A DNA stretch of 52,926 nt from Lachnospiraceae bacterium (lineage in GTDB: Bacteria > Bacillota > Clostridia > Lachnospirales > Lachnospiraceae), in the NCBI GenBank assembly GCA_017558205.1, contig JAFYWD010000250.1, positions 1-52,926 of the forward strand, read 5' to 3'. Under the pieces are notes generated by a model. The model saw nothing but the letters and a program-made list of their open reading frames with translations, searched no databases and was not told where the DNA came from. The position numbers and the translations under genes are program-made. This document shows, one piece after another, positions 25,561-33,471 of this stretch (the first letter of the stretch is position 1; the number at the start of each line of letters is the position of its first letter).

Positions 25561-25605
25561 TTTTGTCTAAAAAGTGTATATTTATAATAAAGCTTTTAGA
25601 CAAAA
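25561..25605 (+). promoter_or_regulatory. Promoter and candidate operator of the rnf operon
   Basis: TATAAT at 25583-25588 is the -10. It is flanked by a perfect 12-bp inverted repeat, TTTTGTCTAAAA (25561-25572) and TTTTAGACAAAA (25594-25605), with centres 33 bp apart, or about three helical turns. The arms would cover the -35 zone and the start point. The -35 sequence itself is poor. The site lies between divergent genes and could act on both. Confidence 0.6.
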
Positions 25606-25633
25606 TAGGAAAAAAGAAAGGCAGGATATACAA

Positions 25634-26950
25634 ATGACACGATCAACTTTTGTGGGCGGAATCCATCCTTATGAGGGAAAAGAGCTGTCAAAGGATAAGC
25701 CTATTCAGGATATTCTACCTAAGAATGATTTGGTGTATCCCTTATCACAGCATATAGGAGCACCTGCAGTTCCCTTGGTAAAACCGGGGGATAAGGTTTT
25801 AGTAGGTCAAAAAATTGCAGAGGCAGGAGGCTTTGTTTCAGCCTGTATTTGTTCCGCCGTTTCCGGTACTGTGAAGGCTATTGAACAAAGGAGAGTAGTA
25901 ACAGGTGATATGGTCTCAAGTATTGTAATTGAAAATGACCATCAATATGAAGAAAAAGAAATAGAAAAGCCCCGGCCCCTGGAAGACTTGTCAAGAGAGG
26001 AAATTATTACATATATCAAGGAAGCCGGAATTGTGGGAATGGGTGGTGCCGGTTTTCCTACCCATGTAAAGCTATCGGTAAAGGAGCCTGAAAAGATTGA
26101 GTATGTAATTGTAAATTGTGCAGAATGTGAACCCTATCTGACTTCAGATTACAGAAGGATGGTAGAAGAACCTGATAAAATTATTCAGGGATTACAGGTG
26201 GTACTTTCTCTTTTTCCCAATGCTAAGGGTATTTTAGCTATTGAAGATAATAAACAGGATTGTATAGAACTTTTTAAAGAAAAAACGGTAGATGAGCCAA
26301 GAATATTAGTTAAAAAACTAAAAACAAAGTATCCTCAGGGAGCAGAACGCTCCTTGATTTATGCTGTTACTAAAAGAAAGCTGGATTCCACAAGGCTTCC
26401 GGCAGACGTGGGCTGTGTGGTAAATAATGCAGATACGATTGTTGCTGTTTGCCAGGCGGTTATTCATGGAAGACCTCTTATGGAACGTATAGTTACCATT
26501 ACCGGAGATGCTATTAAAGAACCGGGAAATTTTCGGGTTAAAATCGGAACTAATTATAGTGAGCTGATAGAAGCTGCCGGTGGATTTAAGAGTGAACCTG
26601 AAAAAATTATTTCAGGAGGTCCCATGATGGGATTTGGTATATTTGAGACTGATCTTCCTACTACCAAAACAGCCTCTGCCCTTGTTTGTCTGACCAGGGA
26701 TGAGGTATCGTTATTGGAGCCTACAGCCTGTATCAATTGTGGCAGATGTCTGGAGGTATGTCCTGCCAGATTAATGCCAAATAAGCTATCAGATTTTTCT
26801 GCCAAACATAAAGAAGAAGAGTTTCTGAATTATTACGGGATGGAATGTGTGGAGTGTGGCTGCTGTAGTTATGTATGTCCGGCCAAACGTTATCTGGCAC
26901 AAAATATTAAATCCATGAGAAAGCTTATGCTGGGAAAGAAAAAGAAATAG
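25634..26950 (+). CDS. rnfC: Rnf complex subunit C (NADH-binding)
   Basis: Peripheral subunit that takes electrons from or gives them to NAD(H). It has 438 residues. The start TFVGGIHP is typical, with the flavin/NADH motif GMGGAGFPTHVK at 135-146. Two 4Fe-4S motifs follow at Cys366/369/372/376 and Cys405/408/411/415. ATG 25634 was chosen because homologues begin there and because the promoter lies inside the longer frame. It is the first of six genes in the order C-D-G-E-A-B, typical of clostridia. Confidence 0.97.
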   Translation: MTRSTFVGGIHPYEGKELSKDKPIQDILPKNDLVYPLSQHIGAPAVPLVKPGDKVLVGQKIAEAGGFVSACICSAVSGTVKAIEQRRVVTGDMVSSIVIENDHQYEEKEIEKPRPLEDLSREEIITYIKEAGIVGMGGAGFPTHVKLSVKEPEKIEYVIVNCAECEPYLTSDYRRMVEEPDKIIQGLQVVLSLFPNAKGILAIEDNKQDCIELFKEKTVDEPRILVKKLKTKYPQGAERSLIYAVTKRKLDSTRLPADVGCVVNNADTIVAVCQAVIHGRPLMERIVTITGDAIKEPGNFRVKIGTNYSELIEAAGGFKSEPEKIISGGPMMGFGIFETDLPTTKTASALVCLTRDEVSLLEPTACINCGRCLEVCPARLMPNKLSDFSAKHKEEEFLNYYGMECVECGCCSYVCPAKRYLAQNIKSMRKLMLGKKKK

Positions 26951-26959
26951 GAGAGTTCT

Positions 26960-27889
26960 ATGAATACAATAAGAAAAGTTTCCTCAACACCTCATGTCAG
27001 AGGAAAGGTAACAACAAATCATTTAATGCTGGCAGTAGTTACGGCACTTCTTCCTGCCTGCGGCTATGGTATTTATAATTTTGGAAACAGAGCTCTGTGG
27101 ATTATTTTAATCACGGTAGCTTCTGCTGTTTTAACGGAGCTTTTTTATGAGCTTCTATGTAAGCGCCCTGTAACAATAGGAGATTTTTCAGCAGTAGTAA
27201 CAGGGCTTCTGCTTGCTTTGAATTTACCTGTTTCTGTTCCCTGGTGGATTTGTGTGGTGGGAGGCATATTTGCAATTTTAGTGGTGAAAATGTTATTTGG
27301 AGGTTTGGGACAGAATTTTATGAATCCAGCCTTCGGAGCAAGATGTTTCTTATTAATTTCCTTCACCTCACTTATGACTAATTTTGAATGCGATGCCTAT
27401 ACCGGTCCTACACCCTTGGCTTTGTTAAAAAGCGGAGAGACTGCCAATGTGTATGATATGATCCTGGGAAGATGTAACGGAACAATAGGGGAAACCTCTA
27501 TGATTGCAATTATCCTGGGAGCCTGTTTCTTACTTTTATTGGGAGTAATTGATTTAAGAGTTCCTGGATCTTATATTGTAAGCTTTGTAATACTTTTAGG
27601 TATGTTTGGTCCTGCCGGCTTTGATTTCAATTATATTGTAGCGCATTTAGCCGGTGGAGGCATGATGCTTGGAGCATTCTTTATGGCCACAGATTACGTA
27701 ACCCGCCCGGTAACTGTAAATGGGCAGTACGTTTACGGAATGATACTGGGACTGTTAACCTTTTTCTTCAGGATATACGGAAGTAGTGCTGAAGGAGTTT
27801 CTTATGCCATTATCATCGGAAATCTTTTGGTTCCTCTGATTGAAAAGATCACCAGACCAAGAGCCTTCGGTATAAGGAGGAAAATGTAA
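26960..27889 (+). CDS. rnfD: Rnf complex subunit D
   Basis: A membrane subunit of 309 residues with about nine or ten helices, which takes part in ion translocation. The segment GGLGQNFMNPAFGARCFLL and the later DYVTRPVTVNGQYVYGMILG are family signatures. The covalent FMN is expected on Thr151 in YTGPTPLA, where many RnfD proteins read SGATPLA. Its stop overlaps the rnfG start by one base (TAATG). Confidence 0.96.
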   Translation: MNTIRKVSSTPHVRGKVTTNHLMLAVVTALLPACGYGIYNFGNRALWIILITVASAVLTELFYELLCKRPVTIGDFSAVVTGLLLALNLPVSVPWWICVVGGIFAILVVKMLFGGLGQNFMNPAFGARCFLLISFTSLMTNFECDAYTGPTPLALLKSGETANVYDMILGRCNGTIGETSMIAIILGACFLLLLGVIDLRVPGSYIVSFVILLGMFGPAGFDFNYIVAHLAGGGMMLGAFFMATDYVTRPVTVNGQYVYGMILGLLTFFFRIYGSSAEGVSYAIIIGNLLVPLIEKITRPRAFGIRRKM

Positions 27890-28482
27890 TGAAAAAAATG
27901 TGGAAGGATACCGGAATTTTATTTTTAATTACTTTGGTAAGTGGATTGCTTTTGGGAGTAGTTTATGACGTGACAAAGGAACCTATTGCCTATCAAAAGG
28001 AATTAAAAACTACAAAGGCTTATCAGGAGGTATTTCCGGATGCTGCAACTTTTGAAATGTTGGAGCTGTCCATGCCGGAAACACAGGGGGCAGCCAATAC
28101 GGTTACCATTAATAGTACCAGCTATGCCAGGGATGAATCGGGAAATTTGTTGGGCTATGTTATGGATATTACCAGTCATGAGGGCTATAACGGGGATATT
28201 CGCTTTTCCATGGGAATCAGAATAGATGGAACCATTAATGGAATTTCTTTATTATCCATAGCAGAGACTCCGGGGCTGGGAATGAAGGCAGAGGATGTAT
28301 TAAAGCCTCAGTTTACGGGGAAAAATGCAGGTAGCTTTGTGTTAATAAAAACCGGGGCGGTAACATCAGATGAAATTGACGCTATCAGTGGCGCAACTAT
28401 TACCAGCAGCGCACTGGTAGAGGGAGTAAATCAGGGACTGCATTGGTTTTATTCCGAATTGGGAGGTGGAAATCATGAATAA
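27889..28482 (+). CDS. rnfG: Rnf complex subunit G (covalent FMN protein)
   Basis: A 197-residue subunit with one N-terminal membrane helix (about 9-27) and an extracytoplasmic FMN-binding domain. The flavinylation motif ISGATITS has Thr170 as the expected FMN acceptor. LLSIAETPGLGMKAED is also typical. It is joined to rnfD by a one-base overlap and to rnfE by an eight-base overlap, so translation of the operon is tightly coupled. No separate flavin transferase (apbE) was found in the window. Confidence 0.96.
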   Translation: MKKMWKDTGILFLITLVSGLLLGVVYDVTKEPIAYQKELKTTKAYQEVFPDAATFEMLELSMPETQGAANTVTINSTSYARDESGNLLGYVMDITSHEGYNGDIRFSMGIRIDGTINGISLLSIAETPGLGMKAEDVLKPQFTGKNAGSFVLIKTGAVTSDEIDAISGATITSSALVEGVNQGLHWFYSELGGGNHE

Positions 28483-29179
28483 AGCAGGAGAACGTCTTTT
28501 TAATGGTTTGGTGAAGGAGAATCCAACCTTTGTTCTGATGCTTGGTATGTGTCCTACACTGGCAGTAACAACATCTGCAGTTAATGGTCTGGGTATGGGA
28601 CTTACGACTACCGTGGTACTTGCACTTAGTAATGTAATTATTTCTCTTATGAGAAATATTATTCCGGATAAGGTGAGAATTCCTGCCTTTATTGTAGTTA
28701 TTGCAACCTTTGTTACGTTAGTGGAATTATTATTGGAAGGTTATCTGCCAAGTCTGTACGAGGCTTTGGGAATCTATATTCCTTTAATTGTAGTGAATTG
28801 TATTATTTTGGGAAGAGCTGAGTCTTATGCATCAAAAAATCCTGTAATCCCTTCCTTATTTGATGGATTAGGTATGGGGCTGGGATTTTCAGTTGCCTTA
28901 ACCATGATAGGAGCCTTGCGAGAGGTTTTAGGGGCAGGAGAGATATTTGGTTACAGAGTGCTGCCGGCTTCCTATGTACCTTTTAGTATTTTTGTTTTGG
29001 CACCGGGAGCATTTTTTGTTCTGGCTTGTCTTACTGCGATTCAAAATGCTGTTAAGCTTTGGGGAGAAAAAAAAGGCAGAGATATGTCTAAAATACAGTC
29101 CGGCTGTGGAAATGATTGTACAACCTGCGGCCATAGCAAGGAAGCAGCTTGTATAAAGAATGAACAGGAGGAAAAGTAA
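28475..29179 (+). CDS. rnfE: Rnf complex subunit E with cysteine-rich tail
   Basis: A six-helix membrane subunit, 234 residues. LGMCPTLAV and VVNCIILGRAE supply the two cysteines that, with two from RnfA, are expected to hold the membrane 2Fe-2S cluster. ATG 28475 lies 8 nt after GGAGG and matches homologues. After the last helix the protein carries a hydrophilic tail of about 35 residues with five cysteines (GCGNDCTTCG, then EAACIKN) that is absent from classical RnfE. The tail might bind a metal or another cluster; this is inference. Confidence 0.95.
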   Translation: MNKAGERLFNGLVKENPTFVLMLGMCPTLAVTTSAVNGLGMGLTTTVVLALSNVIISLMRNIIPDKVRIPAFIVVIATFVTLVELLLEGYLPSLYEALGIYIPLIVVNCIILGRAESYASKNPVIPSLFDGLGMGLGFSVALTMIGALREVLGAGEIFGYRVLPASYVPFSIFVLAPGAFFVLACLTAIQNAVKLWGEKKGRDMSKIQSGCGNDCTTCGHSKEAACIKNEQEEK

Positions 29180-29760
29180 TGGATATCAGACAGTTAATTC
29201 TAATAATCATAGGCTCTTCTTTGGTAAGTAACGTGGTTTTAAGCCAGTTTTTGGGATTGTGTCCTTTTTTGGGTGTTTCAAAAAAAGTAGAGACTGCTGC
29301 CGGAATGGGCGGAGCAGTAATTTTTGTTATTACCTTAGCCAGTGCCGTAACAGGAGTGATTTATAATTTTATCCTGGAGCCCTTTCATATTACTTATCTT
29401 CAAACAATCGTATTTATTTTGGTAATTGCTGCTTTGGTTCAATTTGTTGAAATGTTTTTAAAGAAATTTATGGCAGGTCTGTATCAGGCTCTGGGTGTAT
29501 ATCTTCCCTTAATTACCACAAACTGTGCGGTACTGGGAGTAGCATTGAATAATGTAAAGTATGATTATGATATTTTAACCGGAATTGTAAATGGTTTTGC
29601 TACAGCCTTAGGTTTTGCCATAGCCATTATTATTTTAGCCGGAATCCGTGAAAAAATAGAGGATAATGATATTCCTCTTCCTTTTAAGGGGATGCCAATT
29701 GTGTTAATAACTGCCGGCTTAATGGCTATTGCCTTTTGCGGTTTTTCGGGCTTGTTATAA
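29179..29760 (+). CDS. rnfA: Rnf complex subunit A
   Basis: A six-helix membrane subunit, 193 residues, homologous to RnfE. LGLCPFLGVSKKVETA and LITTNCAVLGVAL carry the two cluster cysteines. The length agrees with the family. It starts by one-base overlap with the rnfE stop (TAATG). RnfA and RnfE are inverted-topology partners at the core of the ion channel. Confidence 0.97.
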   Translation: MDIRQLILIIIGSSLVSNVVLSQFLGLCPFLGVSKKVETAAGMGGAVIFVITLASAVTGVIYNFILEPFHITYLQTIVFILVIAALVQFVEMFLKKFMAGLYQALGVYLPLITTNCAVLGVALNNVKYDYDILTGIVNGFATALGFAIAIIILAGIREKIEDNDIPLPFKGMPIVLITAGLMAIAFCGFSGLL

Positions 29761-29772
29761 AGGAGGAGTGCT

Positions 29773-30558
29773 ATGACAGGAATAATAACAGCGGCTGCAG
29801 TAGTAGCGGTGGTTGGTATTTTTATTGGAATATTTTTGGGAATAGCTGCCATTTGGTTTCATGTGGATACGGATCCCAGAGAAGAAGAAATTTTACAGAG
29901 CCTTCCCGGAAATAATTGCGGAGGCTGTGGTTTTCCCGGCTGTTCGGGTCTGGCAGCAGCAATTGTGAAGGGAGAAGCCAGGGTAAACGGCTGCCCTGTA
30001 GGCGGAGAAGAAGTGGCTGAAAAGATAGCTGCCGTAATGGGCGTAGAGGCGGAAAAGGAAGAAAAGCTGGTAGCCTTTATAAAATGTCAGGGAGATTGTA
30101 ATAAAACAAAAATAGATTATGAATATTCCGGGACCAGGGATTGTTCCATGATGGCCTTTGTACCGGGAGGAGGACCGAAAAGCTGTAATTATGGCTGCTT
30201 AGGCTATGGGGACTGCGTCAAGGTCTGCACTCTTCAGGCAATTTCTATTGTAAATGGAATTGCCAGGGTGGATAAAGATTTGTGTCAAAGCTGTGGCAGC
30301 TGTGTAAAAGCCTGTCCCAAATCCCTGATAGAAATGATTCCTTATAAAGCAGAAAGAAAGGTAGCCTGCGATTCCAGGGATAAGGGACCACAGGTATTGA
30401 AAAAATGTGAAGTAGGCTGTATCGGATGTGGTATCTGTGTTAAGAATTGTCCGAAACAAGCAATTACGGTACAGGATTTCCTGGCTAAGATAGATTACAG
30501 CTTATGCACAAATTGTGGCATTTGTAAAGAAAAATGTCCTAAGAAAGCAATTATATAG
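29773..30558 (+). CDS. rnfB: Rnf complex subunit B (ferredoxin-interacting)
   Basis: A 261-residue iron-sulfur subunit that exchanges electrons with ferredoxin. An N-terminal membrane helix (about 5-27) is followed by the four-cysteine cluster NNCGGCGFPGCSG...NGCP. Several 4Fe-4S motifs come next: CLGYGDCVKVC, CQSCGSCVKACP, CIGCGICVKNCP and CTNCGICKEKCP. It is the last gene of the operon. Its stop codon lies at the edge of the structured repeat starting at 30558. Confidence 0.97.
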   Translation: MTGIITAAAVVAVVGIFIGIFLGIAAIWFHVDTDPREEEILQSLPGNNCGGCGFPGCSGLAAAIVKGEARVNGCPVGGEEVAEKIAAVMGVEAEKEEKLVAFIKCQGDCNKTKIDYEYSGTRDCSMMAFVPGGGPKSCNYGCLGYGDCVKVCTLQAISIVNGIARVDKDLCQSCGSCVKACPKSLIEMIPYKAERKVACDSRDKGPQVLKKCEVGCIGCGICVKNCPKQAITVQDFLAKIDYSLCTNCGICKEKCPKKAII

Positions 30559-30700
30559 TAACAGTTCAGCCATGACCAATCACTTTGCTGATTGGTCATG
30601 TGAGAAAATGTAACTACAGAGAAAGCAGCACCCGGCTCGCTGAAAGCGACTTTGAATCCGGGTGCTGCATGTAACAGGAAGCCAAAGGCTGAACTGTTAC
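30558..30700. repeat. Composite multibranched repeat element (copy 2 of the hairpin family)
   Basis: A perfect 14-bp outer stem, GTAACAGTTCAGCC (30558-30571) and GGCTGAACTGTTAC (30687-30700), encloses two hairpins. The first is ATGACCAATCA/TGATTGGTCAT (30572-30599). The second is GCAGCACCCGG/CCGGGTGCTGC (30625-30668) with an inner TCGCT/AGCGA stem. The right end can instead fold on itself, GTAACAG (30671-30677) with CTGTTAC (30694-30700). No T run follows, so it is not a standard terminator. It fills the gap between rnfB and the lysozyme gene. Confidence 0.75.
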
Positions 30701-30736
30701 ATTATATAATTATATCAATGAAGGAATAGGAGTTTT

Positions 30737-31819
30737 ATGCGACAGACATACGATTATGAAGATAATAGTGGTGGACTGCCCTTAATTTACATGGCGTTGG
30801 GAGTATCTTTTTTTGTACTTTTAATCCTGGTGCTGGTAATTGCAGTAAATAAGAAGCCGGTTAAGAATCAGCCGGTGCCTGCTGCCATAGAACAGGAAAC
30901 AGAATCATCCGGGGAAAGCTTTGAACAGTCTACAGGTCTTGTAGCCAGCGATCTTGATTTTTGGGACATGTATCCTGTCGAGGAAGAGAAAACAGAGACT
31001 ACAGAAGAAGAAACGAAAGAAACTGAAGAGGAAGAAACTACCAAAACAGGACCGGAAAATGATGGAAAGCATGTAGAAGTAGTTTTTCGTGATGGTTCCA
31101 AGGAATGGGTTGCCATTAACCCCTACCGTAAAAAACATAATTATGATTTTACCAATTTGGTAAGTAAAAATAATTTACTTCATTATTATGCAGATGGTAA
31201 GCAGATTTCTTATTTAGGAGTAGATCTTTCCAAATATCAAAAAAGCGTAGATTTTGCAGCGATTCAGGCAGAAGGTGTTGACTTTTGTATGTTGCGTGTG
31301 GGATCCAGGGGATATTCTACCGGAACCATACAGCAGGATGAAATGTTTGAAGCTCATCTGGCCGGAGCCAATGCAGTAGGGATGCCTGTTGGTTTATATT
31401 TTTACTCTCAGGCTATTACAGAGGCTGAGGCAATAGAGGAAGCAAACTATGTAATCAGTAAAATCGGAACCAATAAGATTACTTATCCCATTGCTTTTGA
31501 TATGGAATTTGTAGAGAATGATACAGCAAGGATAGAGACTCTGACAAGAGAAGAAAAAACCAATATAGCCCTGGCTTTTTTAAAGAGGATAGAAGAAGCA
31601 GGATATACAGGGATGCTCTATGGTAATAAAGAATGGTTGTTAAAACGTATAGATATAGCAAAGCTGGAGCAATATGATATTTGGCTGGGACAGGAAGATG
31701 ACATTCCTGATTATCCCTATCTGTTTTCCATGTGGCAGTATACCAGACAGGGAGAAATCTTTGGAATTGATGGCTATGTGGATTTGAATATCAGCTTTAT
31801 TGATTATTCAGCCAGATAG
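30737..31819 (+). CDS. Membrane-anchored GH25 lysozyme-like protein
   Basis: A 360-residue predicted muramidase. One membrane helix (about 14-37) precedes a long acidic Glu/Thr spacer (about 50-107). The glycoside hydrolase family 25 barrel runs from about 158 to 358. GVDLSKYQKSVDF holds the first active-site Asp (163). FDMEFV provides Asp255 and Glu257, and MWQYTRQGEIFGIDGYVDLN closes the domain. The helix and spacer should place the enzyme within the wall. AGGAG lies 7 nt upstream. Its last 16 bases overlap the convergent AP2-like gene. Confidence 0.92.
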   Translation: MRQTYDYEDNSGGLPLIYMALGVSFFVLLILVLVIAVNKKPVKNQPVPAAIEQETESSGESFEQSTGLVASDLDFWDMYPVEEEKTETTEEETKETEEEETTKTGPENDGKHVEVVFRDGSKEWVAINPYRKKHNYDFTNLVSKNNLLHYYADGKQISYLGVDLSKYQKSVDFAAIQAEGVDFCMLRVGSRGYSTGTIQQDEMFEAHLAGANAVGMPVGLYFYSQAITEAEAIEEANYVISKIGTNKITYPIAFDMEFVENDTARIETLTREEKTNIALAFLKRIEEAGYTGMLYGNKEWLLKRIDIAKLEQYDIWLGQEDDIPDYPYLFSMWQYTRQGEIFGIDGYVDLNISFIDYSAR

Positions 31820-32595
31820 TTTATGATTTTAGCTGATATTTTTAATTTTGAATAAAGGTCTGCATAAAGGGAGGGCGAAATGCCCTCCATTTCATTATAA
31901 GGAAAGTTTTTGGTAATACCGGCTTTTTTTAGGATGTCAATAGCTTTATTATAGGCGATAGCAGCCTCCAAGGCTGTTTTGTAGTAGCCGATGATAAAAT
32001 AGCCTTTCAGATTTATTTTGGAACGGTAGACTTCCTTTCCACGATGTAATGTCTTTTCCACCCCATGATAAGTATTTAAAATTTCAATATTTTCATATCT
32101 GAAATCATGGTTATCCCCATTGATAAAACGATAGTCACGGCCTTCCACACCGTAGCTTTTAATGCCGTAACGACCGGTGATGGTAAGCTGCATACCATAA
32201 TCTGCAACAAACAGATGCCCCTTCCTTTCCGTAATTTTATGAGAGGAATAATAGAATAAATCATCCATATCAAAGGTTAGACGGGTGTGGGAGGAAAGGT
32301 AGTAATGAAAGAAGTTTTTGCGGATATAAATAGGGGTATGGAAGTAAATATTGTTGTCCCTGAAGTTTAGAAGAATCACCCATTTTTCAAAACTTACTTT
32401 AGATTCTTTTCTGTAATTTTCTATAGAAAGTCCGGTATTTTCCAAAAGTATTAAGGCCTCCTGATAACAGCAGGAAGCCTCCTCCTCAGTAGAAAAGCTG
32501 CCAAGGCTGATATGTTTATTCTTATAAGTCAGGGAGGAACGATAGTAAATGGTTCCGTCTTTTTTTGTGGCTTTAAAGGTACCGGGCAGACTCAT
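31804..32595 (-). CDS. AP2/HNH-like protein, possibly a domesticated homing endonuclease
   Basis: A 263-residue protein of unknown function. Residues about 5-55 look like an AP2-type DNA-binding domain (YRSSLTYKNKHISLGSFST). Residues about 187-228 look like a second (YRSKINLKGYFIIGYYKTALEAAIAYNKA). Between them, RDYRFINGDNHDFRYENIEIL (153-173) resembles the HNH pattern of phage AP2-HNH endonucleases, but the usual first histidine appears replaced (YRF). That suggests a DNA-binding protein that has lost nuclease activity. No intron, intein or phage gene is nearby. AAAGGA precedes the start. Confidence 0.7.
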   Translation of the reverse strand: MSLPGTFKATKKDGTIYYRSSLTYKNKHISLGSFSTEEEASCCYQEALILLENTGLSIENYRKESKVSFEKWVILLNFRDNNIYFHTPIYIRKNFFHYYLSSHTRLTFDMDDLFYYSSHKITERKGHLFVADYGMQLTITGRYGIKSYGVEGRDYRFINGDNHDFRYENIEILNTYHGVEKTLHRGKEVYRSKINLKGYFIIGYYKTALEAAIAYNKAIDILKKAGITKNFPYNEMEGISPSLYADLYSKLKISAKIINYLAE

Positions 32596-32697
32596 ACTTT
32601 TCCTTTCTTAATTATAATTCCTATTTTTTATTTAATAGATTTATTGATTTACTTTATCTTGTTTAGTGTACCACATAAGACAGGTTTTGAATAGTTT

Positions 32698-32725
32698 TCA
32701 TATTTTCCCTGAAAATACATACAAT
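32698..32725 (+). promoter_or_regulatory. Possible sigma-E-type sporulation promoter
   Basis: TCATATT (32698-32704) and CATACAAT (32718-32725), 13 bp apart, match the sigma-E pattern known from B. subtilis. The downstream gene is a SleB-type wall hydrolase. No sigma-A promoter was seen nearby. Confidence 0.45.
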
Positions 32726-32781
32726 ATAGTAGACAAGGTTTTAAAACTATTGTCAATTAGTCAATGGAGGGAGTAAATCAA

Positions 32782-33396
32782 GTGTATAAAAAATATGCAT
32801 CATTGATTCTGCTGATACATTGTGTACTTTTAGTGGCCTGGCTGTGTATTCAGGGAATTACTATTGATAAAACGGCAGCAAGGGCTTTTGTATTGCTGCA
32901 AAAAGAAGGAGAAGCAGTACAGGCTACCTCTTTTCTGGGTGTGATGAAGGAACAGATTTCAGAACAAAGAACCTTACAGTTACAGACAATTACAAGGAAA
33001 AACAGGATAGAGATTACCACGGGAGAATATGAAAATTTACTCAGAATCGTAGAGGCAGAGGCCGGTGGCGAGGATAAAATGGGAAAGATGCTGGTTGCTA
33101 ACGTGATTATTAACAGAGTAGAGGATGATAGATTTCCTGATACAATCAACCAGGTGATTTTTCAGGAGGAAGAAGGGGTTGCACAGTTTTCTCCCATAGC
33201 AGACGGAAGATTTTATCAGGTGAAGATTACACAGGAGACAATAGAGGCGGTGAATGATGTTCTTTCAGGCGAGGATAATTCCAAAGGAGCATTATATTTT
33301 GCTGCCAGGAAAGCAGCTGATCCTGAAAACATGAAATGGTTTGATGAAAATCTTACCAGACTTTTTGCTTATGGCAGCCATGAGTTTTTCTTATGA
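32782..33396 (+). CDS. SleB/CwlJ-type cell wall hydrolase
   Basis: A 204-residue protein with an N-terminal signal or anchor segment (about 6-24) and a C-terminal Hydrolase_2 domain. The stretch LLRIVEAEAGGEDKMGKMLV supplies the catalytic-type glutamates, followed by VANVIINRV and the QFSPIADGRF segment. Spore-cortex lytic enzymes SleB and CwlJ share this domain, but vegetative members exist too. GTG 32782 was chosen because GGAGGGAG lies 8 nt before it; the in-frame ATG at 32764 overlaps that site. Confidence 0.87.
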   Translation: MYKKYASLILLIHCVLLVAWLCIQGITIDKTAARAFVLLQKEGEAVQATSFLGVMKEQISEQRTLQLQTITRKNRIEITTGEYENLLRIVEAEAGGEDKMGKMLVANVIINRVEDDRFPDTINQVIFQEEEGVAQFSPIADGRFYQVKITQETIEAVNDVLSGEDNSKGALYFAARKAADPENMKWFDENLTRLFAYGSHEFFL

Positions 33397-33405
33397 TTTC
33401 TAATA

Positions 33406-33434
33406 TTGAAGTCAAGAAAAATTTGTGATAGAAT
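33406..33434 (+). promoter_or_regulatory. Promoter of thrC
   Basis: TTGAAG (33406-33411) and TAGAAT (33429-33434), 17 bp apart, with the extended -10 dinucleotide TG at 33426-33427. Confidence 0.65.
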
Positions 33435-33471
33435 TAACCGGAATAAGCAGAAAGATAAGAGGAGAAGATAA

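Noticed and set aside
28947..29156. 69-residue plus-strand ORF inside rnfE
   Set aside because: Out-of-frame shadow of the well-supported rnfE coding sequence.
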